Shown in pieces: positions 38,923-48,086 of a stretch of 64,000 nucleotides of DNA. Made by a program: the position numbers and the translations under genes. The notes below the pieces were generated by a model. It had not been told where the DNA came from, made no database searches, and saw only the letters and a list, made by a program, of their open reading frames with translations. The DNA is from Gemmatimonadota bacterium (GTDB lineage: Bacteria > Gemmatimonadota > Gemmatimonadetes > Gemmatimonadales > GWC2-71-9): positions 82,950-146,949 of the forward strand of contig QHVB01000029.1 of the NCBI GenBank assembly GCA_003222195.1, written 5' to 3'. The number at the start of each line of letters is the position of its first letter. Within the stretch, counting starts at the first letter, position 1.

Positions 38923-40125
38923 CTACCCCACCGGCGCAAAACCGGGCAGTCGCTCGAACGCATCGCCGACCGTATGAAACGATCCGGTGACGAGTACCGT
39001 CCCCGCGCCGCCTTGAATGTCCTCGAGCGCCCGCGGGAAATCGGGATCGAAATGCGAGAGCGCATCCAGGTCTTCGAGCGACCACCGTTGCATCACCGGA
39101 ATCGACGGCGGCACAGTCAGGATCAATTTGTCCACGACCGGACGCAGAATCGCGAGCATGGCCTGCCAGTCCTTGTCGTTACGAATTCCGACGAGCGCAT
39201 GCAAAGGCCGGCGGATCGGCGGATCAGCGGATTGGATCGCATCGACGACCACCTTCATGCCGTCCGGATTGTGCGCAACGTCGAAGATCCACTTGCCCCG
39301 CACCTCGAAGCGTCCGGGGATGTAGGCGTACGCGAAGCTCGCGGGCAGGTTCTTCCTCGCGGGTGCGAACGGCTGCGGCAACTCGTTCAGCACCGCGTGC
39401 GCCACGAGGGCGTTGGCGATCTGGTGCCGCCCACGCAGCCCCAACCGTGTGTCCTTTCGCGGCCTGAGCGTGGTATCGACGCTGATGATCGGCGCCGCGC
39501 CACGGCGCTTTGCCTCCTTCACGAGCTCGGCGCGAATCGCGTGGTCGGCTTCGCCCGTGACGAACGGCACTTTCGGCTTCGCGATCCCGGCCTTCTCGCG
39601 GGCGATGCCCTTCAAATCAGATCCCAGGTAATCGACATGCTCGAGCGCGATCTTCGTGACCGCGGTGACCAGCGGCGTGAGCACGTTCGTGGCGTCAAGT
39701 CGGCCGCCCAGTCCCACCTCGATCACCGCAATGTCCACGTTTCGCGCCGCGAGGTCGGCGAACGCGATGGCGGTGGTCGCTTCGAAGAAACTGGCGTCGA
39801 GGCGCTCGATATGCGGCTTGAGCTGGGACGTCCACTCGGCGAAGGCCTCCTCGCCGATCGGTACACCGTCCACGGTGATGCGCTCGCACGGCGAGACGAG
39901 ATGGGGCGAGGTGTACAGACCGACGCGCCACCCTTGCGCCCGCAGCTCGTTCGCGACGAATGCGCAGGTCGAGCCTTTCCCGTTCGTCCCACCGATGTGG
40001 ATGGTCGGGAAATGACGCTCTGGATGACCGAGCACGTCGAGGAGACCCTCGGTCGGACCGAGGCTCCACTTGATGCGACCCGCTTGTCGTGCGAAGAGAA
40101 ACTGGCAGGCGTCTTCGAAGGTCAG
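38923..40125 (-). CDS. folC: Folylpolyglutamate synthase / dihydrofolate synthase
   Basis: FolC adds glutamate to folates (and may make dihydrofolate from dihydropteroate). P-loop HIGGTNGKGSTCAFV, then TSPHLVSPCERI and the Mur-ligase-like segment EVGLGGRLDATN are clear. The family normally has ~45 residues before the P-loop; here that region (ending GLLDVLGHPERHF) is encoded upstream of the first canonical start (GTG 40035), and no ATG, GTG or TTG precedes it in frame. A CTG at 40125 overlapping the accD stop (CTGA) is the likely start, giving 400 residues. Confidence 0.9.
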   Translation of the reverse strand: MTFEDACQFLFARQAGRIKWSLGPTEGLLDVLGHPERHFPTIHIGGTNGKGSTCAFVANELRAQGWRVGLYTSPHLVSPCERITVDGVPIGEEAFAEWTSQLKPHIERLDASFFEATTAIAFADLAARNVDIAVIEVGLGGRLDATNVLTPLVTAVTKIALEHVDYLGSDLKGIAREKAGIAKPKVPFVTGEADHAIRAELVKEAKRRGAAPIISVDTTLRPRKDTRLGLRGRHQIANALVAHAVLNELPQPFAPARKNLPASFAYAYIPGRFEVRGKWIFDVAHNPDGMKVVVDAIQSADPPIRRPLHALVGIRNDKDWQAMLAILRPVVDKLILTVPPSIPVMQRWSLEDLDALSHFDPDFPRALEDIQGGAGTVLVTGSFHTVGDAFERLPGFAPVG

Positions 40126-40979
40126 TCAGCAGCCTCGGCCGGCCAGGCGCCGGTCATGTGACGCAACAACTGCGCGGCCGTGTCTCGCAGCTCGCCACGG
40201 GGGACCACGGCGTCGATCATTCCGTGGTCGAGCAGGAATTCAGCAGTCTGGAACCCTTCCGGCAGGTCCTGACCGATCGTCTGTTTGATCACGCGGGGCC
40301 CCGCAAAGCCGATGACTGCACCGGGCTCGGCGAGAATCACGTCGCCTTGCATCGCGTACGACGCGGAGACGCCGCCCGTCGTCGGGTTGGTGAGCACCGA
40401 CATGAACGGCACACCCGCGCCTTGCAGCTCGGCGATCACGACCGACGTTTTCGCCATCTGCATGAGCGACAGGACGCCCTCCTGCATGCGCGCCCCGCCC
40501 GAGGCCGAGACCAGAATGAGCGGCGCGCGCTTGTCGATCGCGTGGCGAGTCAGCCGGGCGATCTTCTCTCCCACGACCGATCCCATCGAGCCGCCCATGA
40601 AGGCGAAATCCATGACGCCCAGATTCACCGCCATCCCGTGAAGCCGTGCATAGCCGGTGCGGATGGCGTCGAGCGGCCCCGCCTTCTTGACGGCGGCCTG
40701 CACGCGGTCGGCGTAGTTCTCGAATTTCAGGGGATCGGCGGACTTCAGGGTGAAGAACAACTCGTGCCACGACCCTTCGTCCACCAGCAGGTCGATGTAT
40801 TCCTGCGCGCTGATGCGACGATGGTAGCCACAATTTGGGCACACGTTGAGCGCGCGAACAAAGCGTTCGCGAATATCGACGTGCCCACATTGATCACATT
40901 TTTCCCAGGCGTCTGCCGGAATCTCGAGCTTTACACGCTCGGATGTGCGCGGCTTACGTTCCTTTTTGAACCAGGCCAT
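40122..40979 (-). CDS. accD: Acetyl-CoA carboxylase, carboxyltransferase beta subunit
   Basis: AccD with AccA transfers the carboxyl group to acetyl-CoA to make malonyl-CoA for fatty acid synthesis. An N-terminal four-cysteine zinc ribbon uses Cys28, Cys31, Cys47 and Cys50 (CDQCG ... CPNCG). The crotonase-fold core includes SASGGARMQEG and GGVSASYAMQGD. MAWFKKERK is the typical start, so the ATG at 40979 is used; another ATG at 40988 would add MAR. 285 residues. accA is elsewhere. It is 73 bases downstream of rodA. Confidence 0.97.
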   Translation of the reverse strand: MAWFKKERKPRTSERVKLEIPADAWEKCDQCGHVDIRERFVRALNVCPNCGYHRRISAQEYIDLLVDEGSWHELFFTLKSADPLKFENYADRVQAAVKKAGPLDAIRTGYARLHGMAVNLGVMDFAFMGGSMGSVVGEKIARLTRHAIDKRAPLILVSASGGARMQEGVLSLMQMAKTSVVIAELQGAGVPFMSVLTNPTTGGVSASYAMQGDVILAEPGAVIGFAGPRVIKQTIGQDLPEGFQTAEFLLDHGMIDAVVPRGELRDTAAQLLRHMTGAWPAEAAD

Positions 40980-41052
40980 TCGCGCCATATGTAGTGACGA
41001 AGCGCACAATTTGGCCTGGGTGCCCGGTCGCCGCCAGTCCCGCCGAGCTAAC

Positions 41053-42306
41053 CTATTGCCCTAGCTCGGCATAGCCAGACTGGCGAGACTCCCACGCCAC
41101 ACGCAGCGCAATACCGACGCCAAGCGAGCACACGAGGAGGAATGAGCCGCCATACGAGAAGAACGGCAGGGGAATACCGGTAATGGGCATGAGATTGATC
41201 GTCATCCCCACGTTTTCGACGATGTGGGTGAAATAGAGGCCGGCGATCCCGAACACGCACAGGCTGGAGAAGGGATCGGTCGCCTTGCGCGCGACGCGCA
41301 GCAGGCTGAACAGCATCCAGGCGAACAGCGCGAGCCCGACCAGCACGCCGACGAACCCCAGCTCCTCGCCGACGATCGAGAATATGAAGTCGGTATGCTG
41401 GGCTGGGAGAAACGCCAGGCGTTTTTGCGTGCCCTCCGTGAACCCCTTCCCGAGGAGGCCGCCTGAGCCCACCGCCACCTTCGACTGAATGACGTGCCAC
41501 CCCGCGGCCCGGGGATCCACGTCGGGGTTGAGGAAAGCCAGTAACCGGTTCTGCTGGTATGGTGCGAGGCGGTTCCAGAAGGGAATCGCCAGCACGCCAC
41601 CCATGACGTTGGCCGCCATGATCATGATGCTTTCCCAGACATACGGACGCCACCACAGCAGCAAGACCGCCAGCGTCGCGATCCACACGCCCCAAGCCAC
41701 CGTCGAGAACGCGAGCGTGAGCCCAATGACGGGGGAGGCGGCCAGGAGCAGCAGCGACGGCTTGGTCCCTGCCCAGAACAGCATGAAAAACAGAATCGCC
41801 AGGAAGACGATGGCGCTGCCCAGGTCCGGCTGCTTGAGCACCAGCAGGCAGGGAATCCCAGCGATGAGTCCGGGAATGATCAGATCGCGCAGCGTGGCGG
41901 GCGGTTCGCGCATGGCGGCGAGGTGGCGCGACAGCATCAAGATCACCGCGAGCTTCGCGAGCTCGGCAGGCTGGCCGAAGCGATGGCCCCCGATCGCCAG
42001 CCATGACTTGCTGCCCGCTGCCGTTCCTGCGCCGGTGCCGATGAAGAGTGTGAGCACCAGGAGAAAGAGCGCGATCCCGTACACGAACGGCGTCGCCCAT
42101 TCCAGCATGCGGGGCGACGTGCGAAAGGTCAGCCCCGCGACGATCAAGCTGAGACCCAGCCACACCAGCTGGCGGTGCCAGATCGTTGCGACAAACGTCG
42201 GCACGTCCGTTTGGCCCGCCGAGTAGAGCGTGGCCAGCCCGAACAGGGCCAGCGCCGCCACGGAGATGACGAGCGCCTTATCGAGTTGGCGGACGCGAGA
42301 TAGCAC
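41053..42306 (-). CDS. rodA: RodA peptidoglycan glycosyltransferase (SEDS family)
   Basis: RodA polymerises lipid II glycan strands for sidewall growth, in complex with PBP2. The 417-residue protein has about ten membrane helices, the SEDS signatures ADFIFSIVGEELGFVG (here TDFIFSIVGEELGFVGV) near 320 and GMTINLMPITGIPLPFFSYGGS near 365-386. It overlaps the mrdA stop region by 29 bases, the partner order mrdA-rodA as in other rod systems. Confidence 0.97.
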   Translation of the reverse strand: MLSRVRQLDKALVISVAALALFGLATLYSAGQTDVPTFVATIWHRQLVWLGLSLIVAGLTFRTSPRMLEWATPFVYGIALFLLVLTLFIGTGAGTAAGSKSWLAIGGHRFGQPAELAKLAVILMLSRHLAAMREPPATLRDLIIPGLIAGIPCLLVLKQPDLGSAIVFLAILFFMLFWAGTKPSLLLLAASPVIGLTLAFSTVAWGVWIATLAVLLLWWRPYVWESIMIMAANVMGGVLAIPFWNRLAPYQQNRLLAFLNPDVDPRAAGWHVIQSKVAVGSGGLLGKGFTEGTQKRLAFLPAQHTDFIFSIVGEELGFVGVLVGLALFAWMLFSLLRVARKATDPFSSLCVFGIAGLYFTHIVENVGMTINLMPITGIPLPFFSYGGSFLLVCSLGVGIALRVAWESRQSGYAELGQ

Positions 42307-44173
42307 TGTCTATCCGAATGGACGGACGAGTCGTATCCGGAATGACCGGACGAATGGTGTCGGGCACCAGGGGGATCCGGAAGGGCGCCGGCGCGGAGTC
42401 GTTCGGGACGGTGACCTGCAGTTGCGCCGCGGTGCGCTCATCGATCCCGAGATAATGCGCGATGGCGCGGGAGACGAGCGGCGCGACCGCGGTGCCGTGC
42501 CGCGCGAACTCGATGATGGCGCCGATCACGATCTCCGGCTTGTCGGCCGGCGCGAAGCCGATGAACCAGCCATGATCGAGCCCGTGCGGATTCTGCGCCG
42601 TCCCCGTCTTTCCCGCGATGGTGAGATTGGCGAGGCGCGAGCCGCGTGCGGTGCCTTGCTCCACGACCGCGATCATCGCCCGGCGCAAAGTGGCGAGCTG
42701 GTCGGCGGTGAGATCGAGCGAAGCACGCGTCGCCTCTGTCGAGGCGCGCACGACGAATGGTGTGCGCATGCGCCCATCGCTGGCCAGCTGTTGATACAGC
42801 CGCACCATCTGAATGAGGGTCTGCGCATTTTCCCCCTGCCCGATGGCGAGGTTCAGCGCCACCGCCGACGTCCAGCGCCGCGGGCCGTAGAGGCGGTCAT
42901 AGTACTCCGGGCCGGTCGGGAATTCCGAGGGGATTTCGCCGGGGAGATCGATACCGGTGCGCCCGCGAAAGCCCCACTCGTTGGCGTCTTCCAACAGCGA
43001 CGTGACGCCCAACTTGATGCCCAACTGATAGAAGTAGACGTCGCAGCTCTGCGCGATCGCTTCGGTAAGTGTCAGATCACCGTGGCCGTGGGCGTTCCAG
43101 CAGCGGAAGAACCGATTCCCGTACTGTAGCCCGCCACGGCACGGGATCGGCATATGACTGCGCGGACCAACAATGCCGCGCTTCAACGCCATGGCGGCGA
43201 TGGCGAGCTTCCACGTGGACCCGGGCGGGTAGCGGGTCTTGATGGAGCGATCGAGTAAGGGCCTGGTCGGGCTTTCACTCAGCGTCCGCCAGTACGCCGG
43301 CGAAATGCCGCTCACGAACGCATTGGGGTTGAACGTCGGTGCGCTGTACAACGCGAGGACTTCCCCCGTATTGGGGTTCAGCGCCATGACGGCGCCGCGC
43401 TGTCCGGGCGGAAACATCCGCGCGATGTATTGCTGCAAATCGAGATCGATCGTCGTATGGAGATCGGTCCCGGGAACCGGATTGAGATTCGCGGCCGCCG
43501 CCGCTTCCCGGACCATCTGTCCCCGGGCGTTGACCTCCACGAACCGCAGCCCTTCGTCTCCGCGCAGCGCGGAATCGTACTGCAGCTCGAGGCCGTCTTT
43601 CCCGACCAGCCCGCCAAGCCGCACTTTTGCGAATTTCGAGGTGCGTTCGGCCTCCGTGACCTCGGCCACATACCCCACGAGCTGCGCGACCGCGCTGTCG
43701 GGATAGGAGCGCTTGGGCTCCGCCTGAATCAGCAGGCCTGGAATCGCAACGCGCCGCTCTTCGAGCGCCGAGACGACGTTGAACGGCGCATCGCCGAGCA
43801 CGAGCGCGGGCTGGTAGGGCGCGCGGCGCGCTCGCTGCAGGACGCGCTCCATGACCGCGCTGTCGATGTTGGCGATCGACGCGATGCGCGCCAGCGTCGA
43901 GCGGAGGTTGGCCTCGGGGCCGGGCAAGAGCGACACGGTGTAGCCCGGTACATTTTCCGCCATCACATGGCCATTGCGGTCGTAGATGACGCCGCGCGGC
44001 GCCGGCAGCGGAATCGGCCGCAGGCGATTCGTCTCGGACTGCAGTTGATACTTCCCGTGCCCGAGGATTTGCGTGCGGAAGAACGACATCACGAGGATGC
44101 CGAGGACGATCCACACCGCCGTGCGCGCCACGCCGAGGCGCCGATCGAGCAGATACGGGTGAAACGCATTCAC
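42278..44173 (-). CDS. mrdA: Penicillin-binding protein 2 (transpeptidase)
   Basis: PBP2 cross-links peptidoglycan during elongation. From a GTG at 44173 (VNAFHPYLLDRRLG) it is 631 residues: one N-terminal membrane anchor (WIVLGILVMSFF), a dimerisation region with RPIPLPAPRGVIYDRNG, and the transpeptidase domain with the SxxK serine Ser319 in PPGSTWK, SCD in AQSCDVYFY and KTG in AGKTGTAQNPHG. The last ~50 residues are Pro/Thr/Ile/Arg-rich (DTIRPVIPDTTRPSIR) and probably disordered. It is overlapped by mreD upstream (4 bases). Confidence 0.96.
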   Translation of the reverse strand: MNAFHPYLLDRRLGVARTAVWIVLGILVMSFFRTQILGHGKYQLQSETNRLRPIPLPAPRGVIYDRNGHVMAENVPGYTVSLLPGPEANLRSTLARIASIANIDSAVMERVLQRARRAPYQPALVLGDAPFNVVSALEERRVAIPGLLIQAEPKRSYPDSAVAQLVGYVAEVTEAERTSKFAKVRLGGLVGKDGLELQYDSALRGDEGLRFVEVNARGQMVREAAAAANLNPVPGTDLHTTIDLDLQQYIARMFPPGQRGAVMALNPNTGEVLALYSAPTFNPNAFVSGISPAYWRTLSESPTRPLLDRSIKTRYPPGSTWKLAIAAMALKRGIVGPRSHMPIPCRGGLQYGNRFFRCWNAHGHGDLTLTEAIAQSCDVYFYQLGIKLGVTSLLEDANEWGFRGRTGIDLPGEIPSEFPTGPEYYDRLYGPRRWTSAVALNLAIGQGENAQTLIQMVRLYQQLASDGRMRTPFVVRASTEATRASLDLTADQLATLRRAMIAVVEQGTARGSRLANLTIAGKTGTAQNPHGLDHGWFIGFAPADKPEIVIGAIIEFARHGTAVAPLVSRAIAHYLGIDERTAAQLQVTVPNDSAPAPFRIPLVPDTIRPVIPDTTRPSIRIDSAISRPPTR

Positions 44174-44673
44174 GCTGGGACTCCCGCGCGTCTCGGGTAC
44201 AACCAGCCGCGGAAGAACCACAACACCACCACACCGACCAGCGCCGTCGTCAGCCCCTGCAGCGGCGACCACACGAGCAGCTCCCACGCCACCTGTGAGC
44301 CCTGCAGTCGCCCGGAAACCAGCAGGAGGATGAAGTTCCGCAGCCAGGTGCCCGCGAAGAACAGGCAGCCTTTCACGAACACATGCTCGGCAAAGAAAAC
44401 CGCCTTTGCCCACGACGACGAGAATCCCACGATCGTATGGGCCAGCGCGCCGGCGCCGAAGCTCGCCGGCGTCAACGCGTCACGCAGCAGCCCCAGGATG
44501 AACCCCGCGGCCGCGCTCTTCCCCGGCTCGGCGCGAATCGTGTAGATGAGCAGGGCCAGCAGGAGGAAATCGGGCGCCACACGATCGCCACCGAGGCGGC
44601 TGCGCACCGTGAACTGAAGCAGCACCAGCAGGGTCATGATGAAGGGATAGCGATAGCGGTCGGTCCGTCTCAT
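44170..44673 (-). CDS. mreD: Rod shape-determining protein MreD
   Basis: MreD is a small multi-spanning membrane protein of the elongasome. At 167 residues it has about five hydrophobic helices (PFIMTLLVLLQFTV, VAPDFLLLALLIYTI, GFILGLLRDAL, VKGCLFFAGTW, LTTALVGVVVLWFF). The ATG at 44673 (MRRTDRYRYPF) overlaps the mreC stop by 4 bases. The sequence family is poorly conserved, and the call rests on size, topology, the GLLRDALTPASFG segment and position between mreC and mrdA. Confidence 0.92.
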   Translation of the reverse strand: MRRTDRYRYPFIMTLLVLLQFTVRSRLGGDRVAPDFLLLALLIYTIRAEPGKSAAAGFILGLLRDALTPASFGAGALAHTIVGFSSSWAKAVFFAEHVFVKGCLFFAGTWLRNFILLLVSGRLQGSQVAWELLVWSPLQGLTTALVGVVVLWFFRGWLYPRRAGVPA

Positions 44674-45548
44674 CGCGGCGGAGCCTCGGCCGGAACAGTG
44701 CTGTCTTGAGGAATCGTAAACGCATTGCGCAGGTCCGATCCAGCCGGCCGTGGCGAGGTCAGAATCATGACGTGCGACAGCTCGGCGGGATGAATGGCTG
44801 GCCGGACCAGATACGTCCGACCCCAGCCCTTTTCCTCGCCGGCCGGACCGATCACGACGCCGATCGGGATACCGCGCGGAAACACGCCGCCCAGGCCCGA
44901 CGTGACGATGACGGTCCCCGCCGGCACTTGCTTGCGATACAGCACGCCCTGCAGCTCGAGCAGCCAGACGCTGGGACCTTCCGCCCCATGCGGCGCGGCA
45001 ATGCCGACCACGCTGCCGTCTGTGGCGATGGCGCTGGCGCGAAATTCGGGATGCGCCCAACTCAATACCACGCTGGTGTGTTCATCGACGGAGGCGACCA
45101 GGCCGACCAGTCCCTCCGGACTCACTACGGCCGACAGTGGTCGGACGCCTTCTTTCTTCCCCGCCGAGACCACGAAACTCAGCGGGTTCGTCGGCTCGGG
45201 CTGGTGGAGGATCTCGGCCGTCACGTAGCCGCTGCCCAGCCGGGCGCTCAGCCCCAGGAGATTGCGCAGGCGCGCGTTCTCGCTGCGCAGCTCGGGCATG
45301 AAGGTGGCTGCCAGCGCCATCGAATCGCGCTGCGCCACGACGCCGTCGTAGCGGTACCGGGCGGCGGCGAGCAGCTCCGTCTGGCGCTGGAGAAACAGAA
45401 ACGGCGCGAGCACGCTCTGTCGCAGTCCTTGCGCGAGCGGGTCGCGCCATTGATCGGGAAGGCTTAGCGCAGCCACCGACAGCGCCACGCAGGCGATGAA
45501 AAGCAGCGTGTCGGCGCGCGTGGCGTACCGATCCGTGCCGATCGCCAT
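44670..45548 (-). CDS. mreC: Rod shape-determining protein MreC
   Basis: MreC is a bitopic periplasmic scaffold that activates PBP2/RodA. The 292-residue protein has one membrane helix (TLLFIACVALSVAAL), a coiled coil around 75-100 (SENARLRNLLGL) and the beta-barrel core with GLVGLVASVDEHTSVVLSW, GSVVGIAAPHG and ...VIVTSGLGGVFPRGIPIG. It starts 4 bases after the mreB stop. No anomaly. Confidence 0.96.
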   Translation of the reverse strand: MAIGTDRYATRADTLLFIACVALSVAALSLPDQWRDPLAQGLRQSVLAPFLFLQRQTELLAAARYRYDGVVAQRDSMALAATFMPELRSENARLRNLLGLSARLGSGYVTAEILHQPEPTNPLSFVVSAGKKEGVRPLSAVVSPEGLVGLVASVDEHTSVVLSWAHPEFRASAIATDGSVVGIAAPHGAEGPSVWLLELQGVLYRKQVPAGTVIVTSGLGGVFPRGIPIGVVIGPAGEEKGWGRTYLVRPAIHPAELSHVMILTSPRPAGSDLRNAFTIPQDSTVPAEAPPR

Positions 45549-45552
45549 TCGA

Positions 45553-46569
<1,017 letters not shown>

Positions 46570-46623
46570 TTTTAAATTCAGCCAGCGTGGTGGCACGTGA
46601 TCGTCGGTAAAAGAGTGAGGCGG

Positions 46624-46638
46624 GCCGTTGCGAACGGC
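46624..46638. promoter_or_regulatory. Small inverted repeat at the mreB transcription start
   Basis: GCCGTT-GCG-AACGGC forms a perfect 6-base-pair hairpin or operator half-site pair, just downstream of the mreB -10. It would lie at the predicted transcript start, where a repressor or RNA hairpin could act. Function is inference only. Confidence 0.35.
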
Positions 46639-46640
46639 TC

Positions 46641-46669
46641 AAGGTAATGAAATGCGTAACCCCAAGCAA
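46641..46669 (-). promoter_or_regulatory. mreB operon promoter
   Basis: On the minus strand TTGCTT (46669-46664) and TACCTT (46646-46641) are spaced by exactly 17 bases. The -10 is identical to those of ssrA and the ptsN-like gene. It predicts a leader of about 65-70 bases before mreB; no Shine-Dalgarno is seen before the ATG. Confidence 0.6.
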
Positions 46670-46678
46670 GCGTGAAGC

Positions 46679-46707
46679 TTGACGGCCGTTTTTCGCACGG
46701 CTAGGCT
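46679..46707 (+). promoter_or_regulatory. Ferredoxin operon promoter (leaderless)
   Basis: TTGACG at 46679-46684 and TAGGCT at 46702-46707 are spaced by 17 bases, with 7 bases to the ATG at 46715. No ribosome-binding site is present, so translation probably starts on a leaderless transcript. Confidence 0.65.
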
Positions 46708-46714
46708 TCCGCCC

Positions 46715-46918
46715 ATGCGTCGCGTGACGCCCGACACAATCGCCATCGTGGACCTCGCGGTGTGTGACCGCTGCGGCCTGTGTTTACCGCTGTGCCCGCC
46801 GGAAGCCATCCATCTCGAGTTGAACACTTTGACCGTGGACGACGCGGCCTGCACCGGCTGCGAGAAGTGCATCGCCCCCTGCCCCGTTGGGGCGCTGGCG
46901 ATGGTCGCCTATGCCTGA
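46715..46918 (+). CDS. Two-cluster [4Fe-4S] ferredoxin
   Basis: The 67-residue protein carries two clusters' worth of cysteines in the classic pattern: CDRCGLCLPLCP and CTGCEKCIAPCP (each CxxCxxCxxxC), so it is an 8Fe bacterial-type electron carrier. The ATG at 46715 is supported by promoter position. Its stop overlaps the following flavoprotein gene by 8 bases, which makes it the likely electron donor for that reductase. Cytosolic. Confidence 0.9.
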   Translation: MRRVTPDTIAIVDLAVCDRCGLCLPLCPPEAIHLELNTLTVDDAACTGCEKCIAPCPVGALAMVAYA

Positions 46919-48086
46919 CGTCGACGTCCTGGTCGTCGGGGCGGGGCCAGCTGGCGCCGTCGCGGCATGGCAGGCGAAGCTGGCGGCGCCTGAGCTGGAC
47001 GTCGTCCTGCTGGAACGCGACCGCGCGGTCGGGGCCCCGGTGCGATGCGCCGAGGGCGTGGGCGACGCCGGGTTGCGCGAGTTTGCGAATCCCGACGGTG
47101 CCGACTGGGTGTCGCGGCGGATCACCGACGTCATCTTCGAAGCGCCCGATGACACGCAAGTCATCCTCGCCAATTCCGGGCGAGGCTGGATTCTCGACCG
47201 CACGCGGTTCGATGCCTTTCTGGCGGCCGAGGCCGCGCGCGCGGGCGCCCAGGTGCTCGTCGGCGCGGAAGCGACCGCCATGTCTCGCAACGGCGACGAG
47301 CGCTGGTACGTGCGGGTGAAGGAACGCGGCCGCGACGACGTGTATCGTGCCCGAGTGGTGATCGGCACCGACGGCGTCGAGACGATGGTGGGCCGCTGGG
47401 CGGGGCTCGACACCCGCGTGCCGGCGCGGGACATGGAATCCTGCGCGCAGTACGTACTCCAGGGGATCGATTTCAATCCCGACGCGATCTACCTGCAGTT
47501 CAGCAACGCGATCGCGCCGGGTGGGTATGCGTGGGTTTTTCCGAAAGGGGTTGGCGTCGCGAACGTGGGACTGGGAGTCGTCGCCTTGAAATCGGATGGC
47601 CGCAACGCGCGCCAGTATCTCGACGACTGGGTGACGCGGCGTTTTCCCGGCGGCTCGCGCACCGGCTACACCGTCGGCGGTGTCATCGTCCATACCACGA
47701 TCACAAAAACCTACGGCGACGGCGTGTTGGTCGCGGGCGATGCCGGCCACATGATCAACCCGCTGTCGGGCGGCGGCATCACCAACGCGATGAAAGCGGG
47801 CCGGCTCGCCGGCTGTCACGCCGCCGCGGCGATTCGCGCGCGCGACACCAGCGAACGGCGCTTGTCAGCGTATCACAATGCCTGGATGGAGCTGCTGGGG
47901 GAGGATCACCTCAAGTACTACCGGCTCAAGCAGGCGCTCGAGCACATGGACGACGCATTTCTGAACTCGCTCGCGCGGACGATGAACAGCATCGCACCGA
48001 GCAAACGGACCCTGGGACGCGTGCTGACGCACGCCTTGATCAGGCATCCACAGCTGATTCCGGTGGCGGCGCGGTTCTTCGTGTAA
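46911..48086 (+). CDS. Geranylgeranyl-reductase-family FAD flavoprotein
   Basis: 391-residue FAD-dependent oxidoreductase with the Rossmann motif VLVVGAGPAGAVAAWQAK at 5-22, the CAEGVGDAGL substrate-side segment and the second FAD motif GVLVAGDAGHMINPLSGGGI near 273-292, which is diagnostic of the geranylgeranyl reductase family. Members saturate isoprenoid double bonds of archaeal-type lipids, quinones or chlorophyll side chains. In a bacterium without photosynthesis genes here, menaquinone or a polyprenyl lipid side chain is a plausible substrate (inference). Coupled to its ferredoxin; 47-base 3' overlap with the convergent deacetylase. Confidence 0.88.
   Translation: MPDVDVLVVGAGPAGAVAAWQAKLAAPELDVVLLERDRAVGAPVRCAEGVGDAGLREFANPDGADWVSRRITDVIFEAPDDTQVILANSGRGWILDRTRFDAFLAAEAARAGAQVLVGAEATAMSRNGDERWYVRVKERGRDDVYRARVVIGTDGVETMVGRWAGLDTRVPARDMESCAQYVLQGIDFNPDAIYLQFSNAIAPGGYAWVFPKGVGVANVGLGVVALKSDGRNARQYLDDWVTRRFPGGSRTGYTVGGVIVHTTITKTYGDGVLVAGDAGHMINPLSGGGITNAMKAGRLAGCHAAAAIRARDTSERRLSAYHNAWMELLGEDHLKYYRLKQALEHMDDAFLNSLARTMNSIAPSKRTLGRVLTHALIRHPQLIPVAARFFV

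Noticed and set aside
38722..40161. A 479-codon plus-strand frame antisense to folC and hisS
   Set aside because: Same GC effect. Biased composition, no family features, and it runs across two certain genes.
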